From: Liminaster sp964567855
GTDB taxonomy: Bacteria; Bacteroidota; Bacteroidia; Bacteroidales; UBA3663
NCBI GenBank assembly: GCA_964567855.1
Contig: CAZMOE010000008.1
Span: forward strand, 31,220 to 95,219
Length of the DNA: 64,000 bases
Direction of reading: 5' to 3'
A program made the position numbers and the translations under genes. Numbering within the stretch: position 1 is the stretch's first letter; each line of letters begins with the position of its first letter. Shown one piece after another: positions 47,427 through 55,664 of the stretch. The notes beneath the pieces are model-generated. The model was given only the letters and a program-made list of their open reading frames with translations, had not been told where the DNA came from and did no database searches.

Positions 47427-47434
47427 CAAATGTA
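47427..47434 (-). promoter_or_regulatory. -7 box (TACATTTG) for the GT2 gene
   Basis: Minus-strand TACATTTG about 80 bases upstream of ATG 47346; it makes the more distal ATG at 47388 possible but still leaves 47346 as the better family match. Confidence 0.5.
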
Positions 47435-47487
47435 CGTTTTTAGGTTGAAAAAAACAGCAAGAAAATACCTTTTTAAATATTTTCCCA

Positions 47488-47495
47488 TAAATTTG
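47488..47495 (+). promoter_or_regulatory. -7-like box (TAAATTTG) before the ECF sigma operon
   Basis: TAAATTTG fits TAnnTTTG. Further downstream the region also has TGTAACCTTTCCC and GTGAAGTAACTC, repeats of a GTAAC core that could be an ECF-type promoter for autoregulation (weak inference). Confidence 0.4.
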
Positions 47496-47566
47496 TCACC
47501 GTTTCATGTAACCTTTCCCTAAAAAAATCTTCTAAAGGGTGAAGTAACTCTAAAAACAAAAACATC

Positions 47567-48586
47567 ATGACCCCAAACAGAACATTCACACTGCTCCTTG
47601 CATCCGCACTCTATCCGCTGATGGCATTTTCTGCTCTTAACGGATACACCGCCTCCGGGAAAACCGTCCGGACGAGTTATCCTTTGGAAGGAAAAGACAG
47701 CATTGTCACTAAAGTGGATGGAAAGATCGTCTCCATTGAAATCGTACAAAAAGAAAACGACACAAAGAATGCCGATAAAAAAGAAGTAACTGCGGATGCC
47801 GACACCATGGGCCTCGCCCCAGGCGCCGGCATAACTGCAACCACCCTCGAGCTGGAACATCAATACCGGATGCAACAGCTTGAGAACGAACATGAAATGG
47901 CCAAGCTGAAACTCAAATCGCAGGAGAATGCGGCCAAAATCAATTCCACTAAAAGTCAATACAATCCATACAAACAGACAATCGCCGTCCTGCTCATCTG
48001 CATCGGGCTTCCTCTGCTGCTGGCCTTCGGCTTCCTAAGCTACCGATTAAGACTTAAAAACAAACGGTGCAATGATTTCGAAAAGTTTTTAACCGATCTC
48101 GCTCAAAGCGGGCAACCCATTTCACCCGAACTGGTGTACTCTTTGCGGGCAACACAGCTTTCCGGAACGACCGGACGCAATGCCCATGTCCGCCCCAAAC
48201 ACCCCACCCCCGAGGCTGGAGCAGACGCGCCCGCCATTGATGAAGAAGGACTGAAATTGATGGAGAAAGAGACCTTCCGATATTGTACCCGCCGTGCCTG
48301 CCTGGCCGCCACGACCCTGCTGCTGATATTCTGGGCACTGATTTCCGGTATCGATATGCTGGGCACTCTGCTCGTCATCCCGTTCCTGATCTTCCTGTTT
48401 CAAGGAGGTGTCCGTTTTTTCGATTATTATGTCGAAAAACGATATAGGACCCCTGCCGCAGAGATAGGAACCTCCCTCGTGCAATCTGCAAATACCCCGC
48501 AAGGAACCATGAGCGATCCGCAGCCGGCACAACCGCTTCCGGCCGAAACTCCGGCCACCGACATCACTACCGAACCAACCCGCTAA
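47567..48586 (+). CDS. Membrane protein upstream of an ECF sigma factor (DUF6249-like)
   Basis: A 339-residue protein with a signal peptide (MTPNRTFTLLLASALYPLMAFS), a periplasmic charged coiled-coil segment (LELEHQYRMQQLENEHEMAKLKLKSQ, about residues 98-123) and a first helix near 140-160. A cytosolic region (NDFEKFLTDLAQSGQPISPELVYSLRATQL) is followed by two closely spaced helices near 235-280 and a proline-rich tail. It resembles the DUF6249 membrane proteins of Bacteroidota, which I cannot confirm. It starts a three-gene run with the sigma gene 11 bases downstream, so it may sense envelope state or hold the sigma factor. Confidence 0.75.
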   Translation: MTPNRTFTLLLASALYPLMAFSALNGYTASGKTVRTSYPLEGKDSIVTKVDGKIVSIEIVQKENDTKNADKKEVTADADTMGLAPGAGITATTLELEHQYRMQQLENEHEMAKLKLKSQENAAKINSTKSQYNPYKQTIAVLLICIGLPLLLAFGFLSYRLRLKNKRCNDFEKFLTDLAQSGQPISPELVYSLRATQLSGTTGRNAHVRPKHPTPEAGADAPAIDEEGLKLMEKETFRYCTRRACLAATTLLLIFWALISGIDMLGTLLVIPFLIFLFQGGVRFFDYYVEKRYRTPAAEIGTSLVQSANTPQGTMSDPQPAQPLPAETPATDITTEPTR

Positions 48587-48596
48587 TTTCCATCCG

Positions 48597-49169
48597 ATGA
48601 AAAGCAATCTCGAAGATATGGCGTGGATCTCACGCATAGTGCTTTGGGGTGATGAAAAGGCTTTTGAACAAATTGTGAGAAAATATCAGCAGCGGGTACG
48701 CAGGTTCTTCCTCATACAAAGCGGCGACGCCGATCTCAGTGATGATCTTGCCCAGGAAACATTCATCCGTGTGTGGATGAATGTAGGCGACTTCCGAAAA
48801 ATGGCAGCCTTCTCGACATGGCTCTACAGTATTGCCAACCATTTGTGGATAGACCATTATAAAAAATTCGGTACCACACGCTATGGAGAAACAAATATCC
48901 AATCGGGAGATATCTCCGATCTGCCGGCCTCAGAAATTATAGAGGAGGACTGCGGAGCCGCCATCGAACGGCAGGAGGAGGGACTCCGGCTCAGAAGTGC
49001 TATCGCCCTGCTTTCACCCACAGAAAAGAGTTGTATCACTCTTTTCTATCTGGAAGGATTTTCCATCCGGGAAGTGTCCCGCATTACCGGGCAAAGCGAA
49101 TCCGCCGTAAAAACGGCACTCACCCGCGGCCGCAACCGCCTGAAAGAATTACTACATACAAAAAGCTGA
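48597..49169 (+). CDS. ECF-type RNA polymerase sigma factor
   Basis: A 190-residue sigma-70-family factor. Region 2 is FEQIVRKYQQRVRRFFLIQSGDADLSDDLAQETFIRVWMNVGDF, near residues 20-65. Region 4 is RSAIALLSPTEKSCITLFYLEGFSIREVSRITGQSESAVKTALTRGRNRLKELL, near 130-187. The linker is short and there is no extra domain, as in the ECF class. The preceding membrane gene and the following short membrane gene (29 bases away) may encode its control proteins. Confidence 0.95.
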   Translation: MKSNLEDMAWISRIVLWGDEKAFEQIVRKYQQRVRRFFLIQSGDADLSDDLAQETFIRVWMNVGDFRKMAAFSTWLYSIANHLWIDHYKKFGTTRYGETNIQSGDISDLPASEIIEEDCGAAIERQEEGLRLRSAIALLSPTEKSCITLFYLEGFSIREVSRITGQSESAVKTALTRGRNRLKELLHTKS

Positions 49170-49197
49170 TTCACCCCAAAAATATTCCGTCGAATAT

Positions 49198-49578
49198 ATG
49201 ATGAGTAAAAATAAAAAAGACCAAAGAAAAAGGAAAGAATTACGCAAAATGCTTGCCGACGCATATGAAAGGCCTGCCTATGACCCGGATTTCACCCGCA
49301 GGATCATGAGAAAGTGCCGATACTCCCGGCCCGATCCCTTTCTACTGCGGCTCTGCAACAAAGCGACAGTATTCTTCTGTTCCCCGATCTGGATTTTCAT
49401 CGCCCTTGCCATCGGGATCGGCCTCCTGCAGGATAAAATCGTTACCATAATCACGAATATCTATGACCGGCAGTTTTCCTGTTCCCCGCAAGGAATGCAA
49501 AGCATCCTCGTTTTGGGCGGATTGATCTGCCTGATATTTTTCGCCTGTAAAGAAATGATTCACGAAACCGACAACTGA
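49198..49578 (+). CDS. Small membrane protein following the ECF sigma factor
   Basis: A 126-residue protein. A basic N-terminal region (MMSKNKKDQRKRKELRKMLADAYERPAYDPDFTRRIMRKC) precedes two hydrophobic helices, at about residues 58-78 and 98-115. The cytosolic N-terminus plus membrane anchor is the layout of short anti-sigma factors, although no zinc-binding HxxxCxxC motif is present. An anti-sigma role is inferred only from its position after the sigma gene. Confidence 0.75.
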   Translation: MMSKNKKDQRKRKELRKMLADAYERPAYDPDFTRRIMRKCRYSRPDPFLLRLCNKATVFFCSPIWIFIALAIGIGLLQDKIVTIITNIYDRQFSCSPQGMQSILVLGGLICLIFFACKEMIHETDN

Positions 49579-49661
49579 GCGTTTGCCACAACGCCCTATC
49601 CGGTTCAGAGGCAAAATCACCCCCTTCGTTGATTGTTTTTTCTGTCCCACCTAAAATATTC

Positions 49662-49669
49662 TATCTTTG
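49662..49669 (+). promoter_or_regulatory. -7 box (TATCTTTG) for the PagL-like gene
   Basis: TATCTTTG ends 27 bases upstream of ATG 49697, so this gene can be transcribed apart from the sigma operon. Confidence 0.55.
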
Positions 49670-49696
49670 CCTTAGCATTCCGATCAGAATATTTTA

Positions 49697-50962
49697 ATGA
49701 GATTACAACAGAAACAACCGGTCTATATTTCCTGGCTCCTCAGGATATGGGTGCTTTGTACAGCACTTCCATCAATCGCGCAACAACATGAAAACAACTT
49801 TTTCGAAGTTTCCTATGCCGGCGGTGCCCCCTTGAAAACAACCTCCGGCATGAAGGAAATGATGCAACAGGCCTATACCTCTTCATTCCAGCTTACCATC
49901 GGCCATCAATATACGGCGGAAGAGTATGGTCCGACCAGCATCAGCCACTACTATCCAGCAGTCGGCCTTTCGTTTATTTACAGCGACTTCAGCCACGTCA
50001 AAATGAGGCCGAACCATCCGCATGGCGAAATGATGCCAAGCAGTGATTACGGACATTTTTTTGCCCTCGCCCTCTCTTTTACACGTTACCTCCACAGCTC
50101 CGGAAGTTTCCGGCTCAAAACCCTCATTGAAAACGGAGCGGCCTATGCGCTCGATCCCTACGATTACCGTCGAAATCCCTTTTCTTCCATCGGAGGCCAC
50201 TTCCAGATCTATTTCAACTACGACCTGTTTGCCTGCTATAACTCCGGAAAAAATGAAATATCCATCGGGCCTCAGTTCACCCACTACAGCAACAGCGGCA
50301 CTTGCCGACCGAATAACGGGGTGAACAACCTCTCTCTTGCCATCCGGTTCAAACAGGGAGACTACAGCGAAATACCTCGCAGTAACCCGCTGGCTCAAGC
50401 CGTCGCATTCCAACCTTATTTTTATTGGGGCTTTCACATCGACGGAGGAATCCATACCTATAAAGAGGAGGCCTTGCTGCGCCAAATGAAGCATCCGGAA
50501 AAGAAAACGGAGGAGAAAAACGTCTCCATCTACGGCGACCTGAACGTTTCTGCCGACGTCATGTATCGCACCGCCTCCTATCAAGGATTAGGAATCGGGC
50601 TGGATCTTTTCCACGGCGACGGATATTCACTGCTGAAACGGTATTATTCGGCCGTCAACCCACAAATGGTCCATCGAATCAAGCGTACCTATCTGGGAAT
50701 CGCCTTAAAAAATGAATCCTATATCAAAAATTTTGCCATCAATATCCACGTAGGAGCCTATCTGAACTCCAAGCACTTGAAAAGCGACAACTCTTTCACT
50801 CGTATCTATGAGCGTATAGGCATGAAATACTATTGGGGGAAAGGGAGGACACGCCCCTATGTGGGTTACTTCATCAAAGGGAATCTATTTACGGCCGAAC
50901 AATTCGAGTTGTGTTACGGCATTACATTCCGCCAGCTGCGCTACGGATCTTTGCGGAGATAA
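49697..50962 (+). CDS. PagL-like lipid A deacylase (acyloxyacyl hydrolase family)
   Basis: A 421-residue protein with a signal peptide (LLRIWVLCTALPSIAQ) and the alternating hydrophobic pattern of an outer-membrane beta barrel. The decisive segment is GPQFTHYSNSGTCRPNNGVNNLSLAIRF: His196 and Ser198 match the catalytic His-Ser of PagL, followed by the PNxGxN pattern. PagL removes a fatty acid from the 3 position of lipid A. The protein is about twice the length of Pseudomonas PagL, with long regions on both sides that are unassigned. The stop codon lies within a stem-loop shared with the convergent rluA-type gene. Confidence 0.8.
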   Translation: MRLQQKQPVYISWLLRIWVLCTALPSIAQQHENNFFEVSYAGGAPLKTTSGMKEMMQQAYTSSFQLTIGHQYTAEEYGPTSISHYYPAVGLSFIYSDFSHVKMRPNHPHGEMMPSSDYGHFFALALSFTRYLHSSGSFRLKTLIENGAAYALDPYDYRRNPFSSIGGHFQIYFNYDLFACYNSGKNEISIGPQFTHYSNSGTCRPNNGVNNLSLAIRFKQGDYSEIPRSNPLAQAVAFQPYFYWGFHIDGGIHTYKEEALLRQMKHPEKKTEEKNVSIYGDLNVSADVMYRTASYQGLGIGLDLFHGDGYSLLKRYYSAVNPQMVHRIKRTYLGIALKNESYIKNFAINIHVGAYLNSKHLKSDNSFTRIYERIGMKYYWGKGRTRPYVGYFIKGNLFTAEQFELCYGITFRQLRYGSLRR

Positions 50963-50978
50963 TCCGACAAAGATCCGT
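50943..50978. terminator. Bidirectional hairpin overlapping two convergent gene ends
   Basis: ACGGATCTTTGCGGA (50943-50957) pairs with TCCG-A-CAAAGATCCGT (50963-50978), 15 pairs with one bulged base and a 5-base loop. It covers the PagL-like stop codon and ends 5 bases from the rluA-type stop. Confidence 0.75.
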
Positions 50979-50982
50979 AACG

Positions 50983-51699
50983 TCACACCGTAATCATCGC
51001 CTCCAGGTCAAGCCACAGCCTCTCGGCCGGCACAGGGGCCTCGATACGGATTTCCTGTTTGCTGACCGGATGCACAAAAGAAACCCTGCGGGCATGCAGG
51101 GAAATGCCGCCGTCAGGGTTGGAGCGCGGGGCCCCGTATTTCAGATCGCCGCGTATCGGCAGCCCCACCCGCGACAGCTGACAACGGATCTGATGATGCC
51201 GCCCCGTGTATAATATCACTTCCAATAAGGCGTAGCGTTCGGTAGAGGCCTTCACCTGATAATGCAACCGGGCCATCTTTGCCCCGGAACGCTCACGGTC
51301 ATAAGCGAACGAACGATTTTGCTTCTCGTTACGCACCAGCCAGTGAACCAGCTCCGCCGACTGCGGCGGCCGCTTGGCCGGACGGGATATCCCCGGTGTC
51401 TCGTTCCAGACATTGGGAACAATACACCAGTAAGTTTTATGCACCTCGCCTTTCTGGAACATCTCATTCATACGGGCCAGCGCCTTACCGGTCTTGGCAA
51501 AGAGCACGACACCCGTAGTAGGACGATCCAGCCGGTGGGTAACCCCCATAAAAACATTGCCGGGCTTATTGTCGCGCTCCTTGATAAGACGCTTCAATAG
51601 TTCCGGCAACGGCTCATCGCCGGTCTTGTCTCCCTGCACGATTTCATGACAGGTTTTCGACACGGCGATGAGATGATTGTCTTCGTATATGATTTCCAC
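50983..51699 (-). CDS. RluA-family pseudouridine synthase
   Basis: A 238-residue synthase without an S4 domain. MEIIYEDNHLIAVSK and GVTHRLDRPTTGVVLFAKTGKALARMNEMF hold catalytic Asp58. GRHHQIRCQLSRVGLPIRGDLKYG is the second family block. Members isomerise uridine in rRNA or tRNA; the exact site is not evident. It starts 38 bases downstream of fabG on the same strand. Confidence 0.95.
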   Translation of the reverse strand: MEIIYEDNHLIAVSKTCHEIVQGDKTGDEPLPELLKRLIKERDNKPGNVFMGVTHRLDRPTTGVVLFAKTGKALARMNEMFQKGEVHKTYWCIVPNVWNETPGISRPAKRPPQSAELVHWLVRNEKQNRSFAYDRERSGAKMARLHYQVKASTERYALLEVILYTGRHHQIRCQLSRVGLPIRGDLKYGAPRSNPDGGISLHARRVSFVHPVSKQEIRIEAPVPAERLWLDLEAMITV

Positions 51700-51736
51700 G
51701 GGGAAATAAATACTTTTCTATTAACCTTTCCGCAGA

Positions 51737-52483
51737 TTACATGTTCATGCCGCCATCGACCTGAATAACCTGGCCGGTAACGTAAGAAGACATATCGGAA
51801 GCAAGGAAAGTGGCCACATCGGCGATATCTTCGGGAGTACCTCCGCGACGGGCAGGGATGGATTTCATCCACTCGGCCTTCACCTCGTCACTAAGCTGGG
51901 CGGTCATGGCGGTTATGATGAAACCGGGAGCGATCGCATTGGCGCGGATGCCCTTCGGGCCCATCTCCTGAGCTACAGACTTGGCCAAAGCAATCATACC
52001 GGCCTTGGAAGCGGCATAATTAGCCTGACCTGCGTTGCCGTGTACACCGACAACGGAAGCCATGTTGATGATGGAACCGCCACGCTGACGCATCATGATG
52101 GGCACAAGAGCATGGATGTAATTGAATGCAGACTTCAAATTGACATTAATGACCACATCCCACTGGGCTTCGCTCATACGGAGCATCAGACCATCTTTGG
52201 TAATACCGGCGTTGTTGACAAGAATATCGATATGACCGAAATCCTTATGCACTTCGGCAACGACACGTGCGGTGTCGTCAAAGCTGGCCGCATTGGAGGC
52301 ATAGCCTTTGGCCTTTACACCGAAAGCGGCGATCTCGGCCTCGGTAGCCTTGCCATTTTCATCGATCACGAGGTCGGTGAATGCAACATCCGCACCTTCG
52401 GCGGCAAACTTCAGCGCGATGGCCTTACCAATACCGCGCGCAGCACCCGTAACAAGGGCGACTTTTCCTTCAAGCAGTTTCAT
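51737..52483 (-). CDS. fabG: 3-oxoacyl-ACP reductase FabG
   Basis: A 248-residue short-chain dehydrogenase that reduces 3-ketoacyl-ACP with NADPH in fatty-acid elongation. VTGAARGIGKAIALKF is the nucleotide-binding loop, LVNNAGITKDGLMLRM is FabG-type, and the catalytic Ser-Tyr-Lys is in INMASVVG and QANYAASKAG. The end GQVIQVDGGMNM is characteristic. ATG 52483 (MKLLEGKVALVTG) is used because the frame to 52531 adds residues unlike the family. It lies 84 bases downstream of the TetR gene. Confidence 0.95.
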   Translation of the reverse strand: MKLLEGKVALVTGAARGIGKAIALKFAAEGADVAFTDLVIDENGKATEAEIAAFGVKAKGYASNAASFDDTARVVAEVHKDFGHIDILVNNAGITKDGLMLRMSEAQWDVVINVNLKSAFNYIHALVPIMMRQRGGSIINMASVVGVHGNAGQANYAASKAGMIALAKSVAQEMGPKGIRANAIAPGFIITAMTAQLSDEVKAEWMKSIPARRGGTPEDIADVATFLASDMSSYVTGQVIQVDGGMNM

Positions 52484-52567
52484 AGTAGTGTTTTTATTTA
52501 AATGTTTTATCACAATTATGTGCCTTTTCAAACTTCACCGGATGCCGTTCCGAACGACACCAACGGT

Positions 52568-53152
52568 TCATCCTTTCCGGATAATACCCTTGAAAATCAT
52601 ATCGAAAATGTTTTCCCGGATCTTCACCGTCGGAACCCCCAGATCGGCGAACTGTCCCCGTATATTGGGCAGATCGATGCCGCGCAATGCATAATGAATC
52701 GTCACGGCCACGACACTGGCATTATCGATATCGAAAGTTCCCTCTTCGATACCCTGCTGGAGAATGGAACGCAGAATGGAAAGTTCCCGGACGTCCAGCC
52801 GTCGCCGCGCATGCTCCAGTTTCAGGACATCGCGAAAAAAATCGGCTCTCAGCGAGCCGTTCCTCACCACGGTTTCCTTCACTTGATCCAGACGACAGAT
52901 AATATAACGGCGCAACTTCTCATCGGCCGGCATCGACAAAGGCAGTATCTCCTCGATGCGTTCGATGATGCGGCTCGTCTCACTCTCGACCACGGCCATA
53001 TAAACGTCGGATTTGCTCTTGAAATAAGTGTACAACGTACGACGCCCTTTGCCGGACATGGCGGCAATCTCATTCATAGTCGTATTGTCGAAGCCTTTGC
53101 GTGCAAACAGCTGGCGAGCGACATCAACCAATTCGGAGCGGGTATTATTCAT
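52568..53152 (-). CDS. TetR-family transcriptional regulator
   Basis: A 194-residue repressor-type protein. The N-terminal HTH reads DVARQLFARKGFDNTTMNEIAAMSGKGRRTLYTYFKSKSDVYMAV; the ligand domain follows and is less conserved. It is directly upstream of fabG and the RluA-type gene on the same strand, suggesting control of fatty-acid synthesis (inference). A -7 box precedes it at 53176-53183. Confidence 0.95.
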   Translation of the reverse strand: MNNTRSELVDVARQLFARKGFDNTTMNEIAAMSGKGRRTLYTYFKSKSDVYMAVVESETSRIIERIEEILPLSMPADEKLRRYIICRLDQVKETVVRNGSLRADFFRDVLKLEHARRRLDVRELSILRSILQQGIEEGTFDIDNASVVAVTIHYALRGIDLPNIRGQFADLGVPTVKIRENIFDMIFKGIIRKG

Positions 53153-53175
53153 TGCACAAATAGTTTAAAAGCGTG

Positions 53176-53183
53176 CAAAAGTA
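53176..53183 (-). promoter_or_regulatory. -7 box (TACTTTTG) for tetR-fabG
   Basis: Minus-strand TACTTTTG about 24 bases upstream of ATG 53152. Matches TAnnTTTG. Confidence 0.55.
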
Positions 53184-53445
53184 CGAATTAAATGCGGAAT
53201 AACAGTCACCGCCTGCAGATTTTAACACTTGATAATATAGAGGACAGCGCTTCCGGCGTTGCCGGAAGCTACAACCGCCGGCTATCCGGCCGCCGCAGGA
53301 TGGCGCCAAGCGGCTCCGACAATCAAGACAGCGGAAACTGGATTCCGGCAATCTGTTACTACACTGAAAGAGGTGCTTTTTTAATGTTTTACAACATGTT
53401 TTTACTATATTGACATTGAAAATTTAAAGTTTTAAGCCGATAAAA

Positions 53446-53476
53446 TTGCGTCTCTGTGTGTTTATTATTAACTTTG
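53446..53476 (+). promoter_or_regulatory. Complete Bacteroidota promoter for the glycogen operon
   Basis: TTG (53446-53448), then a 20-base spacer, then TAACTTTG (53469-53476): both the -33 and -7 elements at standard spacing. It implies a start site near 53483 and a leader of about 180 bases. The rest of 53184-53445 shows no gene. Confidence 0.7.
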
Positions 53477-53487
53477 CTACGTCAAGC

Positions 53488-53546
53488 AGGATCAAAACCG
53501 CGCATCCGGCACGAAAAAATGTCATCATGCGACGTTTTTTGATCCT
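53488..53546 (+). other. Leader stem-loop upstream of the glycogen operon
   Basis: AGGATCAAAA (53488-53497) pairs perfectly with TTTTGATCCT (53537-53546) around a 39-base internal segment, within the predicted 5' leader. There is no U-tract after it, so it is not an obvious terminator; a regulatory RNA role is possible. Confidence 0.5.
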
Positions 53547-53660
53547 TGCCGTACAAAAAAACAGGAAGTACCATGTAAAACATCGACATCTTTTTGTTTT
53601 GCAGGTGTTTTCCTTTTGATTTACAACCCAAGAATTCAATACCGAAAATCTAATAGAATT

Positions 53661-55634
53661 ATGAGCTATTTAAAGTTTGACAAGACTTTGCTAACCAACT
53701 TAGAGCAGTCATTGCCCATTGAATACCTCCGCACCAACAAATCGGGGGCTTATTCATGTACGACGGTAACAGGCTGCAACACCCGCAAGTATCATGGGCT
53801 CCTTGTGGTTCCCGTACCGGAACTGGACAATGACAACCACGTGCTTTTGTCATCTCTGGATGAAACAGTCATCCAGCACGGGGCAGAGTTCAACCTCGGC
53901 ATACACAAATACGAGGGAGACACCTTCGCACCGCGCGGTCACAAGTACATCCGGGAATTCGACTGCACGACCATTTCCTGCAACATATACCGCGTGGGCG
54001 GTGTCATCCTGAAAAAAGAAAGTTTCCTTGTCCACAACGAAAGCCGGGTGCTGTTGCGCTACACGCTGATGGACGCACATTCGGAAACCACGATAAAGTT
54101 CCGCCCCCAGCTCGCGTTCCGCAATGTCAACGACCTGACACACCGCAATAACAACGTCAGCTACGCCTATGAAGAGGTGCCGAACGGAATCGCGACCTGT
54201 CTGTATGCCGGCTATCCCACCCTTTATATACAGTTCAGCAAGGAATGTAGCTACACCTCCCGCCCGGATTGGAATATGGGAGTGGAATATCCGCGTGAGC
54301 AAGTCCGCGGATATGCTTACAAGGAAGATCTTTTCATGCCGGGGTATTTTGAAGTCAATATTTCCAAAGGCGAGAGCATCATCGTTTCGGCCGGCATTGA
54401 CGAAATCGATCCCAAGAAACTCAAAAGCCTCTTCACCAGAGAGCTGAAGCTCAGGACCTCACGCGACAGCTTCTTCAACTGTCTGAAAATCTCTGCAACA
54501 AGCAACATCATCAATAAAAACGGCAAAGAATACATCATCGCCGGATATCCATGGTTCAAGGTGCGCGCCCGCGACACGTTCATCGCCCTGCCCGGCACGA
54601 CCCTGGCCATCGAAGACGTTGCGGAATTTGAAAAAATCATGTCGCCGGCCACGGCCGCTCTGAAAAACTACATGGCCGACAGAACCCTGGACAAGGTCAT
54701 CACCGAAATCGAAGATCCGGACGTACCGCTTTGGTGTACATGGGCCATTCAGCAATACAAATATGCTACCTCCGCCGAACAGGCCGCCAAAAAATACGGT
54801 GGTCTGCTGACCGACATTCTCGACTACATCATCCAGGGTAAGCATAACAATCTCGTGGTTCACGACAATGGTCTGATCTGCACCGATGGAGATGACAAAA
54901 CTGTTTCCTGGATGAACGCTACCGAAAACGGCCGTCCCATCACCCCGCGCACAGGCTATCTGGTCGAATTCAATGCCCTTTGGTATAACGCGCTCTGTTT
55001 TGCCACCGAATTGCTGGAGGCAACAAACGGCAACAAACGCAAAATCGAGACCTATAAGGCCCTGGCCGAAAAATACAATGCCAACTTCGCCAAGACGTTC
55101 ACGACCCGCGGAGGTTACCTGTACGATTACGTAACAGAAGGATATGCGGATCCGAGCGTGCGGCCGAATCAGCTTTGGGCTCTGGCGCTCGAATATACAC
55201 CGCTGACCAAACCGGAACGCAAGGCAGCGCTTGACATGGTCACCAAAGAACTGCTGACCCCGAAAGGTATCCGATCTCTCACTCCGCAGGCCGGACACTA
55301 CCGCCCGTATTACTGGGGCAATGCCACAGAACGCAACTACGCATATCACAACGGAGCCGTCTGGCCATGGCTGATCGGCGCCTACTGCGAGGCTTATCTG
55401 AAAGTCTTCACTCGAAGCGGTGTGGCCTTTATCTCCCGCCGTCTCATGAGTTATGAAAACGAACTTTCAAGCCACTGCATCGGCAATATCTCGGAAGTAT
55501 ACGACGGCAACCCGCCTTTCGACGGCCACGGAGCCATGTCGATTTCCATCAACGTCGCCGAGGTGCTCCGTGCCCTGCGTATTGTTGAAAAATACGACCT
55601 GACAGAGGCTTTGAAAAACCAATCGCTGAAATAA
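53661..55634 (+). CDS. Glycogen debranching enzyme (amylo-alpha-1,6-glucosidase family)
   Basis: A 657-residue enzyme from ATG 53661 (MSYLKFDKTLLTNLEQS). The N-terminal beta domain (IEYLRTNKSGAYSCTTVTGCNTRKYHGLLV) precedes an (alpha/alpha)6 catalytic domain with YPWFKVRARDTFIALPG, VSWMNATENGRPITPRTGYLVEFNALWYN, RPNQLWALAL and NGAVWPWLIGAY. This is the bacterial/archaeal GDE pattern (GH133-like). It removes alpha-1,6 branches from glycogen. It heads the unit with a GT4 enzyme (30-base gap) and a GH57 enzyme. Confidence 0.95.
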   Translation: MSYLKFDKTLLTNLEQSLPIEYLRTNKSGAYSCTTVTGCNTRKYHGLLVVPVPELDNDNHVLLSSLDETVIQHGAEFNLGIHKYEGDTFAPRGHKYIREFDCTTISCNIYRVGGVILKKESFLVHNESRVLLRYTLMDAHSETTIKFRPQLAFRNVNDLTHRNNNVSYAYEEVPNGIATCLYAGYPTLYIQFSKECSYTSRPDWNMGVEYPREQVRGYAYKEDLFMPGYFEVNISKGESIIVSAGIDEIDPKKLKSLFTRELKLRTSRDSFFNCLKISATSNIINKNGKEYIIAGYPWFKVRARDTFIALPGTTLAIEDVAEFEKIMSPATAALKNYMADRTLDKVITEIEDPDVPLWCTWAIQQYKYATSAEQAAKKYGGLLTDILDYIIQGKHNNLVVHDNGLICTDGDDKTVSWMNATENGRPITPRTGYLVEFNALWYNALCFATELLEATNGNKRKIETYKALAEKYNANFAKTFTTRGGYLYDYVTEGYADPSVRPNQLWALALEYTPLTKPERKAALDMVTKELLTPKGIRSLTPQAGHYRPYYWGNATERNYAYHNGAVWPWLIGAYCEAYLKVFTRSGVAFISRRLMSYENELSSHCIGNISEVYDGNPPFDGHGAMSISINVAEVLRALRIVEKYDLTEALKNQSLK

Positions 55635-55664
55635 ACGCAACAAGTAATTAAATCTAAATATATA

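Noticed and set aside
53184..53445. GC-rich inverted segments upstream of the glycogen promoter
   Set aside because: Arms around GCCGG occur but are short and do not form one convincing structure.
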